Assembly: GCA_937916365.1 (NCBI GenBank)
Contig: CALFSY010000231.1
Coordinates: 1 to 14,450 of the forward strand
Reading direction: 5' to 3'
Origin: an uncultured Jannaschia sp.
Lineage (GTDB): Bacteria; Pseudomonadota; Alphaproteobacteria; Rhodobacterales; Rhodobacteraceae
Length of the DNA stretch: 14,450 nt
Shown: piece after piece, positions 7,675 to 14,425 of the stretch
Layout: the number at the start of each line of letters is the position of its first letter
How positions within the stretch are numbered: the first letter of the stretch is position 1
Program-made: the position numbers and the translations under genes
Notes under the pieces: model-generated
What the model was told of the DNA's origin: nothing
Database searches by the model: none
The model's input: only the letters and a program-made list of their open reading frames with translations

Positions 7675-8664
7675 TTAAGTGATGCGCAACGTGTGCCGCC
7701 CATGGGAAGCATTCCAATCAAGGATGGGATTGATCGGCACAATTCTATGGGGGTTTATGGTGGTGTGGCTATAATGATAGTGGCGCACGATATGGTCAAA
7801 ATGGATCACATCGGAAATACCCGGCCATTGGTATAATGCGCGCGTGTATGCCCAAAGATTTGGGTAATCAATCAATCGTTTGCGGTTACATTTGAAATGG
7901 AGGTGATACACAAGATCAAATCGCACAAGTGTGGTGAACAAACGCCAATCGGCCTCGGTCGCGCGATCCCCGGTTATATATAGGTTTTTCGCCAATATAC
8001 CTTCGACCCAATCCAATGCGTCGAATAGGGTATGAACGGCCTTGTCATAGGCTTTTTGTGTTGTGGCAAAGCCAGATTTGTAAACCCCATTGTTAATGTC
8101 AGAATAGATGCGCGCATTTATTGTGTCGATCTGCGGGCGTAAATCAGTTGGATAAAAATCCGCTTCATTGCCGGTAATTGTATCAAAGGCCGTGTTGAAC
8201 ATACGGATGATTTCCGAGCTTTCGTTTGATACGATTGTGCCTTTTTCTTTGTCCCACAACACAGGCACAGTGACACGAGTTGTGACATTCGGGTCCGCGC
8301 GCTGATAAATTTCGCGTAAAAAAGCAGACCCAAATACATTATCGCCCGTTGCCCCATTAAAATTGGGGTCAAAAGACCATCCATCGCCCAACATATCCGG
8401 ATGCACCACGGAAACATCAATGTGCGCATCCAGATCTTTTAAGGCGCGGAATATCAACGTGCGATTCGCCCACGGACAGGCGTGGGATACATAAAGGTGA
8501 TAGCGCCCGCTTTCTGCTTTGTATCCGCCTGCGCCGGTCGGGCCTGGGGCGCCATCCGCGGTGATCCAGTTGCGAAATTGCGCGGCCGCGCGTTTGAAGG
8601 CCCCGCCGGTGGATTTTGTATCATACCACTGATCTTGCCATGTGCCGTCGATCAAAAGGCCCAT
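7675..8664 (-). CDS. Glutathionyl-hydroquinone reductase (Xi-class glutathione transferase)
   Basis: These cytosolic enzymes (YqjG/PcpF/ECM4 group, EC 1.8.5.7) reduce glutathionyl-hydroquinones to hydroquinones, releasing glutathione, and probably repair quinones spontaneously conjugated with glutathione. The 329-residue protein has the catalytic cysteine in SHACPWANRTL (C63), which distinguishes the Xi class from ordinary Tyr/Ser transferases. VPVLWDKEKGTIVSNESSEI (133-152) forms the glutathione site. A helical C-terminal domain contains YITGDRATEADWRLFTTLVRFD (229-250), and the HYHYSHTTINPHRIVP tail (296-310) is typical of the family. The ATG at 8664 has a GGAGG ribosome binding site at good spacing. 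A perfect 19-bp palindrome lies directly upstream of that site, suggesting control by a DNA-binding repressor or activator. The gene precedes cobC by 18 bases on the same strand, so read-through into cobalamin genes is likely. Confidence 0.94.
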   Translation of the reverse strand: MGLLIDGTWQDQWYDTKSTGGAFKRAAAQFRNWITADGAPGPTGAGGYKAESGRYHLYVSHACPWANRTLIFRALKDLDAHIDVSVVHPDMLGDGWSFDPNFNGATGDNVFGSAFLREIYQRADPNVTTRVTVPVLWDKEKGTIVSNESSEIIRMFNTAFDTITGNEADFYPTDLRPQIDTINARIYSDINNGVYKSGFATTQKAYDKAVHTLFDALDWVEGILAKNLYITGDRATEADWRLFTTLVRFDLVYHLHFKCNRKRLIDYPNLWAYTRALYQWPGISDVIHFDHIVRHYHYSHTTINPHRIVPINPILDWNASHGRHTLRIT

Positions 8665-8678
8665 TTTACGCCTCCGTC

Positions 8679-8697
8679 TTTTGAAATCATTTCAAAA
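8679..8697. promoter_or_regulatory. Perfect 19-bp palindrome in the leader of the reductase gene
   Basis: TTTTGAAAT and ATTTCAAAA flank a single central C. The arms are perfect over nine bases. The site is immediately upstream of the GGAGG ribosome binding site of the reductase gene and downstream of its putative promoter. A one-base centre is ill suited to an RNA hairpin, so a dimeric transcription factor operator is the more natural reading. The cognate regulator is not identifiable from this window. Confidence 0.55.
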
Positions 8698-8716
8698 TGG
8701 GATCGCATATCTTGCA

Positions 8717-8744
8717 TTTATAATAAACCATCATATGAACCCAA
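8717..8744 (-). promoter_or_regulatory. Putative sigma-70-type promoter of the reductase gene
   Basis: On the minus strand TTGGGT (8744-8739) and TATAAA (8722-8717) are separated by 16 bases, which would start transcription near 8710, just upstream of the palindrome at 8679-8697. The plus strand of the same AT-rich core reads TATAAT (8719-8724), so the divergent small gene may use an overlapping promoter, although I see no good -35 for it. This is pattern matching only. Confidence 0.4.
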
Positions 8745-8781
8745 CACCCATGTATTGGCTGATTGATCGGCGGAGTATACC

Positions 8782-9132
8782 ATGTCCCCCTTTTTGCCCA
8801 AATCGATCATAGATGAATTGGCATTGGCCCGGCAACGCACGCGACGCAAACGCGCGACATGGGCCGTGCATGTTGGGGAACATGTTTTTCCAATTTTAGA
8901 CTTTGGCGAAAATGGTTTTGTTATAGACATCAATCACGGACCACGGTTAAGGGGGTTAGTCGATATTTACGAAGGGCCGCGGCATCTTTACGAAGCGTTG
9001 ATCGTAGCCTCGGCCCAAGACGGAGATGTCATGCGATATGAGTTCAAACGCAACACAGCGGCCGCAACAACCCCGGCCTTAGATTTTGCGACACGTGAGG
9101 ATAGTCTGATCCTGTTGTTGCCAAAGGCCTAG
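8782..9132 (+). CDS. Conserved small protein of unknown function
   Basis: The 116-residue protein has no signal peptide or membrane segment and is probably cytosolic. An N-terminal helix rich in arginine (ARQRTRRKR, 16-24) precedes a beta-rich core: VHVGEHVFPILDFGENGFVI (29-48), LRGLVDIYEG (56-65), and MRYEFKRNTAA (84-94). From memory, similar short proteins occur widely in Rhodobacterales, without assigned function. The RxxxR-type start followed by beta strands is loosely reminiscent of PilZ domains, but I cannot confirm the c-di-GMP motif D/NxSxxG, and a similar position reads DINHGP, so I do not call it PilZ. The ATG is preceded by GGAG at good spacing. It is divergent from the reductase gene with about 117 bases between starts, and 150 bases upstream of dgcN, so it need not belong to either operon. 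Confidence 0.8.
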   Translation: MSPFLPKSIIDELALARQRTRRKRATWAVHVGEHVFPILDFGENGFVIDINHGPRLRGLVDIYEGPRHLYEALIVASAQDGDVMRYEFKRNTAAATTPALDFATREDSLILLLPKA

Positions 9133-9213
9133 GGGAATGTTTGAGATACGTCACACATGAATATGCGCCATTGCCTTAGTGCTGTATTTGTTTTTAAGGG
9201 TGCGGCGCATAAT

Positions 9214-9258
9214 GAGGCGCGGCCTCTTGGCTATTGCGATCGGAATCGCCTAATTGCC
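9214..9258 (+). other. Two tandem hairpins upstream of dgcN
   Basis: The first is GAGGC-GCG-GCCTC (9214-9226), a perfect 5-bp stem. The second is GCGAT-CGGA-ATCGC (9236-9249), extended by GGC (9229-9231) and GCC (9256-9258) across an internal loop. They lie between the stop of the 116-residue gene (9132) and the dgcN start (9283). Neither has a T-run, so they are weak candidates for termination; a leader structure is possible. Confidence 0.3.
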
Positions 9259-9282
9259 GCACGCTGACACTTGGGGTTTGTT

Positions 9283-10284
9283 ATGATCAAAACACCTTAT
9301 CTTTTGTTTCTGGGGGATGCGCCGGATCAACTGGCCGCTAAGGTTGCGCAGGGTATACGCGATTGGGCACCAGAGCACGCGGTTGGCCAATTCCGGATGG
9401 AAGGGTGCCAAGCAACTGTCAATGTGCCTGATATGACATTGGCCGAGGCGAAGGCCGCCGGTGCCAAAACGTTGGTTATTGGTGTGGCCAACCGTGGTGG
9501 CGTTATTTCCGATGTGTGGAAACAGGTGCTGGTGGCCGCTTTGGAAGAAGGGTTTGATTTGGCCTCGGGTTTGCATAACCTATTGCGTGATGAGGCGGAT
9601 TTGGTTGCGGTTGCGCAGGCAACGGGGCAGCGATTGCATGATGTGCGCGTGCCCGATCGCCCGTATCCCATTGCAGATGGTAAAAGGCGTAGCGGCAAAC
9701 GATGTCTGGCAATCGGCACCGATTGTTCGGTTGGTAAGATGTATACCGCGTTGGCGATGGACAAAGTCATGAAACAGCGCGGCCAAAAATCAACCTTTCG
9801 TGCCACGGGGCAAACCGGCATCTTAATTGCAGGCGATGGCGTGCCCTTGGATGCAGTGGTTGCCGATTTCATGGCCGGTGCCGTTGAAACCTTGACCCCC
9901 AATAACGATGACGATCATTGGGACCACATCGAAGGGCAAGGCAGCCTGTTTCATGTATCATATTCTGGGGTCACTATGGCGTTAATCCATGGAGGGCAGC
10001 CCGATGCCTTAATCCTAAGCCACGAACCCACCCGGCCCCATATGCGCGGTCTACCAGATTATACTTTGCCGTCGTTAGAGGCCTTGCGCGATACTGCCTT
10101 ACCATTGGCGCGTATCGCCAACCCCAAGGCAAAGGTCGCGGGTATTTCGGTCAACACTGCTTTGATGGCTGACGATGCCGCCCTAAGGTATCTTGAAGAG
10201 GTTGAAAAACGCATGGGGTTGCCCACCGTTGATCCATTTCGCCACGGGGCAGGGCGGCTTTGTGACGCGCTTGATACGTTATAA
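9283..10284 (+). CDS. dgcN: D-glutamate N-acetyltransferase DgcN (DUF1611 family)
   Basis: DgcN belongs to the former DUF1611 family and has been described as acetylating D-glutamate with acetyl-CoA to N-acetyl-D-glutamate, the first step of a D-glutamate catabolic route in marine bacteria. The 333-residue protein carries an N-terminal domain (about 1-130, with LASGLHNLLRD at 93-103). A C-terminal domain follows with the P-loop-like GTDCSVGKMYTALAM (145-159), RATGQTGILIAGDGVPLDAV (173-192), IEGQGSLFHVSYSGVT (216-231) and HEPTRPHMRG (247-256). The frame can be extended four codons to a TTG at 9271, but the ATG at 9283 starts the family-typical MIKTPYLLFLGDAP sequence and has GGGG upstream at good spacing. 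The racemase gene follows 5 bases after the stop, so the two are almost certainly one transcript. No regulator gene is adjacent. Confidence 0.93.
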   Translation: MIKTPYLLFLGDAPDQLAAKVAQGIRDWAPEHAVGQFRMEGCQATVNVPDMTLAEAKAAGAKTLVIGVANRGGVISDVWKQVLVAALEEGFDLASGLHNLLRDEADLVAVAQATGQRLHDVRVPDRPYPIADGKRRSGKRCLAIGTDCSVGKMYTALAMDKVMKQRGQKSTFRATGQTGILIAGDGVPLDAVVADFMAGAVETLTPNNDDDHWDHIEGQGSLFHVSYSGVTMALIHGGQPDALILSHEPTRPHMRGLPDYTLPSLEALRDTALPLARIANPKAKVAGISVNTALMADDAALRYLEEVEKRMGLPTVDPFRHGAGRLCDALDTL

Positions 10285-10289
10285 CGCCA

Positions 10290-11252
10290 ATGATTTTGGT
10301 TCACCACGAAACCTTTCCGTTGGCCGAGGTTTTTACCATCGCGCGTGGATCACGCAGCACGGCCGAAGTTGTAAGGGTGGAAATCACGCGAAACGGCGTA
10401 ACAGGGCAGGGTGAATGCGTGCCTTATGCTCGCTATGGTGAATCGATCGCCAGCGTTACCGAACAAATCACAGGATTACCCCAAAACATTTCGCGCATAG
10501 ATTTGCAAACGGCACTACCACCCGGGGCGGCGCGTAATGCGGTTGATTGCGCATTGTGGGATTGGCAGGCCAAGATGGAAAATCGCCGTGTTTGGCAGCT
10601 TGCCGGGCTACCAGAACCAAAGCCTTTGGTCACGGCCTTTACATTATCGATCGATCGGCCAGAGGCAATGCAGGCCGCCGCCGCACGGCATGGGGATCGC
10701 CCACTTTTGAAAATAAAGCTCGGCACACCGGATGATTTGCCGAAGCTGGCGGCGGTGCGGGCAGGGGCCCCTCAGGCGCGCATTATCGTTGACGCGAACG
10801 AAGGTTGGAGCGCAGAGACCTATGCCGAACTTTCCCCCTATCTTTTGCACCTAGGTGTGGAGATGGTGGAACAACCCTTACCCGCACATGATGATGCGGC
10901 GCTAACCACACTTGATCGATCTATTCCAGTATGTGCCGACGAAAGTTGCCATGATCGCGAAAGCTTGCCGAAGCTTGTTGGCAAATATGATATGGTCAAT
11001 ATCAAACTGGATAAAACCGGTGGATTGACCGAGGCCTTAGCATTGTCTCACGCCGCCAGAGCACAAGGATACGGCATTATGGTTGGGTGTATGGTGGGAT
11101 CGTCCCTTGCCATGGCGCCAGCAACGTATGTGGCGCAGGGGGCCGATATTGTAGATCTTGATGGCCCGCTTTTGTTAGCAGATGACCGTGACCCAGGGTT
11201 ACATTTTGAAAAATCTATGATTTTCCCACCACCGCGTGCATTATGGGGATAG
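10290..11252 (+). CDS. dgcA: N-acetyl-D-glutamate racemase DgcA (enolase superfamily)
   Basis: DgcA converts the N-acetyl-D-glutamate made by DgcN to N-acetyl-L-glutamate, which can then be deacetylated to L-glutamate or enter arginine synthesis. The 320 residues show a muconate-lactonizing-like enolase fold: N-terminal capping domain (about 1-110, with GECVPYARYGES at 41-52), then a barrel. The catalytic KxK is K141/K143 in LLKIKLG, the metal ligands are D168 (VDANEGW), E194 (VEQP) and D217 (CADES), and the opposite general base is K239 in NIKLDK. The C-terminal DLDGPLLL (289-296) is shared with dipeptide epimerases, to which many relatives are annotated. Pairing with dgcN makes the racemase role the better choice over L-Ala-D/L-Glu epimerase. 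The ATG at 10290 follows the dgcN stop by 5 bases. The 155 bases beyond the stop, up to the convergent ctrA, hold no clear terminator or gene. Confidence 0.9.
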   Translation: MILVHHETFPLAEVFTIARGSRSTAEVVRVEITRNGVTGQGECVPYARYGESIASVTEQITGLPQNISRIDLQTALPPGAARNAVDCALWDWQAKMENRRVWQLAGLPEPKPLVTAFTLSIDRPEAMQAAAARHGDRPLLKIKLGTPDDLPKLAAVRAGAPQARIIVDANEGWSAETYAELSPYLLHLGVEMVEQPLPAHDDAALTTLDRSIPVCADESCHDRESLPKLVGKYDMVNIKLDKTGGLTEALALSHAARAQGYGIMVGCMVGSSLAMAPATYVAQGADIVDLDGPLLLADDRDPGLHFEKSMIFPPPRALWG

Positions 11253-11407
11253 ATATAATGGGTTATAAAGACCGCATATCTATCCACCCCCTGTCATAAG
11301 GCACGAATTTGAATGAATTTTCTGTTATCATCCCTGCGACAACTGCTGCGATAGTATTTGTGCATTACATGGCCACATGATGTGACGGGCAAATGTAAAA
11401 CGCAAAC

Positions 11408-12118
11408 TCAGGCTGACGCAGCCATGGCCTCAGGTTGAGCGGCATTGGGATCGCGCAACACATACCCCCGACCCCAAACTGTTTCGATATAGTTTTCGCC
11501 GCCCGTCGCCTTGGATAATTTTTTGCGAAGTTTGCAGATGAAAACATCAATGATTTTCAATTCGGGTTCATCCATACCGCCATACAGATGGTTTAGAAAC
11601 ATTTCCTTGGTCAAGGTGGTGCCTTTACGAAGGCTTAATAATTCCAACATCTGATATTCTTTTCCGGTTAGGGGAACCGCGTTTCCGCTAGCTTCGACAA
11701 CTTTTGAGTCAAGATTGACGGCAATTTGACCTGTGTTGATGACCGATTGTGCATGGCCCTTTGATCGGCGCACAATGGCATGAATACGCGCAATCAATTC
11801 TTGTCGATGAAAAGGTTTGGTAAGATAGTCATCGGCACCAAACCCAAAACCTTTTAGTTTATTTTGAGTGTCGTCGAGCCCTGATAAAATTAGAATTGGT
11901 GTGTTGATCCGCGCCGCGCGAACCTGTCGCAAAACTTCGTGCCCATTTATGTCCGGTAAATTCAGATCTAAAAGGATAATGTCATAATCGTATAGACGCG
12001 CAAGATCGACCCCATCCTCGCCAAGATCCGTTGTATAAACGTTTAAGTTGGCATGTTTGAGGATCATCTCAATACTTTTGGATGTTGTCGGGTCATCTTC
12101 TACAAGTAGGGCGCGCAT
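11408..12118 (-). CDS. ctrA: Cell-cycle response regulator CtrA
   Basis: CtrA is an OmpR-type response regulator phosphorylated through the CckA-ChpT relay in alphaproteobacteria; in Rhodobacterales it controls flagellar, gene-transfer-agent and c-di-GMP genes rather than being strictly essential. The 236 residues comprise a receiver domain (1-118) with acidic D8/D9, phosphoacceptor D51 in LLDLNLPDINGH, S79 and K101. A winged-helix DNA-binding domain (about 127-223) contains LTGKEYQMLELL (150-161) and IDVFICKLRKKL (190-201), which are nearly invariant in CtrA. The C-terminus is alanine-rich and ends ASA, which recalls the exposed C-terminal alanines by which Caulobacter CtrA is degraded by ClpXP. 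A GGGAGAGG ribosome binding site precedes the ATG. It diverges from an LdtR-like regulator gene; the shared region holds a CtrA-like box, so autoregulation is plausible. Confidence 0.96.
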   Translation of the reverse strand: MRALLVEDDPTTSKSIEMILKHANLNVYTTDLGEDGVDLARLYDYDIILLDLNLPDINGHEVLRQVRAARINTPILILSGLDDTQNKLKGFGFGADDYLTKPFHRQELIARIHAIVRRSKGHAQSVINTGQIAVNLDSKVVEASGNAVPLTGKEYQMLELLSLRKGTTLTKEMFLNHLYGGMDEPELKIIDVFICKLRKKLSKATGGENYIETVWGRGYVLRDPNAAQPEAMAASA

Positions 12119-12152
12119 CTGCCTCTCCCAGTTTCACGTAAATACGGATAAG

Positions 12153-12157
12153 ATTCA
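12153..12157. promoter_or_regulatory. GANTC (CcrM) site in the ctrA promoter region
   Basis: GATTC lies 35 bases upstream of the ctrA start codon; a second site, GAATC, is at 12345-12349, 47 bases upstream of the divergent gene. GANTC is methylated by CcrM in alphaproteobacteria, and in Caulobacter the methylation state of such a site influences a ctrA promoter. About one site is expected by chance in a region of this size, so two are suggestive only. Confidence 0.35.
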
Positions 12158-12159
12158 CT

Positions 12160-12182
12160 TAAAGAGTTAATATTATGTTACT
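12160..12182. promoter_or_regulatory. CtrA-like binding box upstream of ctrA
   Basis: TTAA (12168-12171), seven bases, then TTAC (12179-12182) matches the CtrA consensus TTAA-N7-TTAA at seven of eight positions. A further TTAA lies at 12160-12163, four bases before the box. The box sits about 50 bases upstream of the ctrA start and overlaps a CATAAT on the minus strand that could be the -10 element, so binding there would affect ctrA transcription. A poorer match (TTAA-N7-TTTC) occurs at 12329-12343 in front of the divergent gene. Confidence 0.5.
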
Positions 12183-12248
12183 TTTCGGAAAAAGAAACCT
12201 AAAATTACAATTTTCATGTTGCGACACCTTTGATTTCGTAGGTTGTGT

Positions 12249-12263
12249 AAGCATGATATGCTT
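12249..12263. promoter_or_regulatory. 15-bp palindrome midway between ctrA and the LdtR-like gene
   Basis: AAGCAT and ATGCTT form a perfect 6-bp inverted repeat around GAT. It lies about 130 bases from each start codon in the divergent region. MarR-superfamily proteins commonly bind palindromes of this size next to their own genes, so it is a candidate operator for the adjacent winged-helix regulator; this is inference. Confidence 0.4.
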
Positions 12264-12395
12264 CAATCTTGTGCTAACCAAAGAAAATTGTCCATGTAGG
12301 CAAAATTAGGCGCTTATTTGTATCGCGTTTAACACATTATTTCCGAATCGGTTGGATACTATCCCTGCCATGGATGTTTTGGGAGGCGAGCCATC

Positions 12396-12902
12396 ATGAA
12401 CATTAGCAACCTACCAGAGGTGGCTTCAAAATCTTACGATAAAGCGTTTCTGGTTTCTTACCTGGAAATATTGTCGATGTTGGAACGATTACACCGATTG
12501 ATGCTGGATATTATAAACGATGAATTCAAACGTGGGCAGATATTAGAAATAAATTCTGTTCAAGGTCTGCTTATATTCAACATTGGCGATGATGAGGTCG
12601 CAGCAGGGGAACTCAAAAGTCGTGGTTATTACCAAGGTTCGAACGTATCTTATAATCTAAAAAAGCTCGTCGAATTGGATTACGTTCATTATCAACGTTG
12701 TGATACAGATCGTCGTTCATTTCGGGTGCGACTTACCGAAAAAGGACAGCATGTGCGGGATACAATACAAAATCTTATGAAAGATCATGCAAAATATCTT
12801 GAAAAAAATGGTGTTCTGGGCATGGGGGACATGCATCAAACCAACGGTGTTTTGAAACGGGTTGAACGCCATTGGATCGATCAGATTCGTTTTGTGTATT
12901 AA
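12396..12902 (+). CDS. LdtR-like MarR-family winged-helix regulator
   Basis: The 168-residue protein has an N-terminal dimerisation helix region (about 12-45), a winged helix-turn-helix with probable recognition helix near 81-95 (GSNVSYNLKKLVELD), and a wing in YQRCDTDRRSFRVRLTEKG (99-117), with a basic DRR signature. A C-terminal helical segment follows (118-168). It resembles the alphaproteobacterial winged-helix group that includes LdtR of Liberibacter and MdrA of Brucella, which regulate L,D-transpeptidase and cell-envelope genes and in several species lie near ctrA; that comparison is from memory. The ATG is preceded by GGGAGG about nine bases away. Divergent orientation from ctrA suggests a shared regulatory region. 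A single cysteine (C102) lies in the wing; a role as a sensor is only speculation. It could also be named simply a MarR-family regulator. Confidence 0.85.
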   Translation: MNISNLPEVASKSYDKAFLVSYLEILSMLERLHRLMLDIINDEFKRGQILEINSVQGLLIFNIGDDEVAAGELKSRGYYQGSNVSYNLKKLVELDYVHYQRCDTDRRSFRVRLTEKGQHVRDTIQNLMKDHAKYLEKNGVLGMGDMHQTNGVLKRVERHWIDQIRFVY

Positions 12903-12948
12903 TGATGGTTTGCACTGTATGTTATCATCTTTGACACTTTAGGCCAAT

Positions 12949-13539
12949 TTATGGCTCCATCAGTGATGGGGGAATTTCCAATCGCTCTTCCCGCGCGGCG
13001 AGGGTTGGGATTATTTGGTTTACCAAAGCACGCCGTGTTATCGGGCCCCGAAAGTGCAATATCACTGTGCCTTCATCATCAATAAAGAAGGTTTCAGGCA
13101 TGGCAACGACTCCCCAATCTCGACCATTTCGTGCCTGACTATCTGTGCCAAGTCGATCAAATGGATTCCCTAATTCTTGCAAGAAATTGCGTGCCTGTGA
13201 TGGATTATCGCGGTAATTAACGCCGAAAAGCGGATTCCCTGCGGCAGCCAGTTCTGTCAACGTGGGGTGCTCGGCACGGCAAGGCGGGCACCAGGAGGCC
13301 CAAAAATTTAGGATAATAAGCCCGTTACCCTCTAAATCAATACGCCTTAGGTTGGGGATATCCTCAAATGCGGTAAGGTTAAGGGGTGGGGCAGTGCGGC
13401 CTTCTTGTGCAGAGGGCAAGGTTTGGGTGGTGGCGCCACTGTTCAAATCATTTTGGGCCGTGATAAGTTCAAATCCAACAACACCCAAAAAACCACACGC
13501 CAGAAAAAATGGCACGACCTTTAGCCAGTTTCCGTTCAT
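12949..13539 (-). CDS. ccmG: Thiol:disulfide interchange protein CcmG/DsbE
   Basis: CcmG is a membrane-anchored periplasmic thioredoxin-like reductase that keeps the apocytochrome c haem-binding CXXC thiols (or CcmH) reduced for haem attachment. The 196-residue protein has an N-terminal uncleaved anchor (about 6-27) followed by a TlpA-like domain. FWASWCPPCRAEHP contains the active-site pair C84/C87, and the cis-proline loop is MPETFFID (147-154, P148). The open frame extends 43 codons upstream in the frame through ccmD, but the ATG at 13539 has AGGA at proper spacing, begins the membrane anchor, and overlaps the ccmD stop as TGATG. It converges with the LdtR-like gene across 46 bases with no obvious terminator. 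Confidence 0.94.
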   Translation of the reverse strand: MNGNWLKVVPFFLACGFLGVVGFELITAQNDLNSGATTQTLPSAQEGRTAPPLNLTAFEDIPNLRRIDLEGNGLIILNFWASWCPPCRAEHPTLTELAAAGNPLFGVNYRDNPSQARNFLQELGNPFDRLGTDSQARNGRDWGVVAMPETFFIDDEGTVILHFRGPITRRALVNQIIPTLAAREERLEIPPSLMEP

Positions 13540-13694
13540 CACGATTTCCTGTTCTGGGTTTCGTGCGCCTTTAATTCTGCATGAACGCGATTGGATTTGA
13601 TGACTGATCCAACCACAAGGGAAACGAGCAGAATTATTGCCACGGCGTAGGCCGCTATGACATCCCATGTGTAGACGCCCAAATCTGGGATCAT
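13539..13694 (-). CDS. ccmD: Haem exporter accessory protein CcmD
   Basis: CcmD is a small single-span membrane protein that helps release holo-CcmE from the CcmABCD complex during cytochrome c maturation. This gene encodes 51 residues: a short N-terminus with YTWDVIAAYAV (8-18), one transmembrane helix (about 12-32) and a charged C-terminal tail rich in K, R and H, all typical of the family despite low sequence conservation. It overlaps ccmC by 4 bases (ATGA) and ccmG by one base (TGATG), so the three are translationally coupled. Confidence 0.9.
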   Translation of the reverse strand: MIPDLGVYTWDVIAAYAVAIILLVSLVVGSVIKSNRVHAELKAHETQNRKS

Positions 13695-14425
13695 GCTACA
13701 CGCCCCTGCACGCGCAGTGTTTTGACACGACGCAAGCGAATTTCGGTGCGCGTGCGATATAAAACCAACGCTAAAAACAAAAACCAAAATCCAACTATGG
13801 ACAACACCAGCGGATACCAAAACACATCTGCCATTCTTTGTTCCCCATCTAACGGTAACACCGATTCCCCTTGGTGTAATCCTTGGTTCCAAAACACCAA
13901 AGCATACCGGGATGTAACTGCAAAAACCGATCCCACCAAACACAAAAACGATGTTAAATCCGCCGCGCTATCGGGGTTTTCCACAGCCCCCCACAAGGCA
14001 ATGTAGCCAAAGTAAAACAACAATAATATCAAAAACGAGGTTAAGCGCGGATCCCATTCCCACCAGGTGCCCCACATGGGTTGCCCCCAAAGCGCGCCTG
14101 TAAATAGCGCGATAAGCGCAAAGACCATCCCCACGGGGGCGGCGGCCTTTGCTGCCAATGCCGATACATGATGGCGCCGTATCACCCAAATCAACGATGC
14201 AACCAACATCATAATCCACGTATTGATTGCCATGGTTGCAGTGGGCACATGGATGTAAATAATTTTTACGGTCGATCCTTGGCGATAATCATCCGGTGTG
14301 AAAAAAAACCCCCAGATCAACCCACCAACCACGCACACCACCGCCGCCCCAAAAATCCACGGCAGAATTATCGCCGTGGTTTCCATGAATTTTCTCGGAT
14401 TCGCGTATTCCCAAAATGTAGACAT
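13691..14425 (-). CDS. ccmC: Haem-handling membrane protein CcmC
   Basis: CcmC presents haem to the chaperone CcmE at the periplasmic face of the inner membrane in System I cytochrome c maturation. The 244 residues contain six hydrophobic segments (near 18-40, 63-83, 96-113, 129-147, 156-173 and 202-223). The tryptophan-rich WWD motif is WGTWWEWD (118-125), and the two conserved haem-ligand histidines are H59 in IYIHVP and H184 in GLHQGES. The length is normal. The ATG at 14425 fits the family N-terminus (MSTFWEYANPRKF). Only 25 bases remain upstream in the window, too little to identify a preceding gene, although ccmB is commonly found there in related genomes. No strong ribosome binding site is visible in that stretch. 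Confidence 0.96.
   Translation of the reverse strand: MSTFWEYANPRKFMETTAIILPWIFGAAVVCVVGGLIWGFFFTPDDYRQGSTVKIIYIHVPTATMAINTWIMMLVASLIWVIRRHHVSALAAKAAAPVGMVFALIALFTGALWGQPMWGTWWEWDPRLTSFLILLLFYFGYIALWGAVENPDSAADLTSFLCLVGSVFAVTSRYALVFWNQGLHQGESVLPLDGEQRMADVFWYPLVLSIVGFWFLFLALVLYRTRTEIRLRRVKTLRVQGRVA

Noticed and set aside
9271..9282. TTG start for dgcN
   Set aside because: It adds four residues not seen in the family, and the ATG at 9283 is better placed relative to the GGGG sequence.
11253..11407. Intrinsic terminator between convergent dgcA and ctrA
   Set aside because: Only short AT-rich inverted repeats (for example TATAA-TGGG-TTATA) were seen, without GC-rich stems followed by T-runs.
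13540..13668. N-terminal extension of ccmG by 43 codons
   Set aside because: It runs through ccmD in another frame; the ATG at 13539 overlaps the ccmD stop and begins the membrane anchor.
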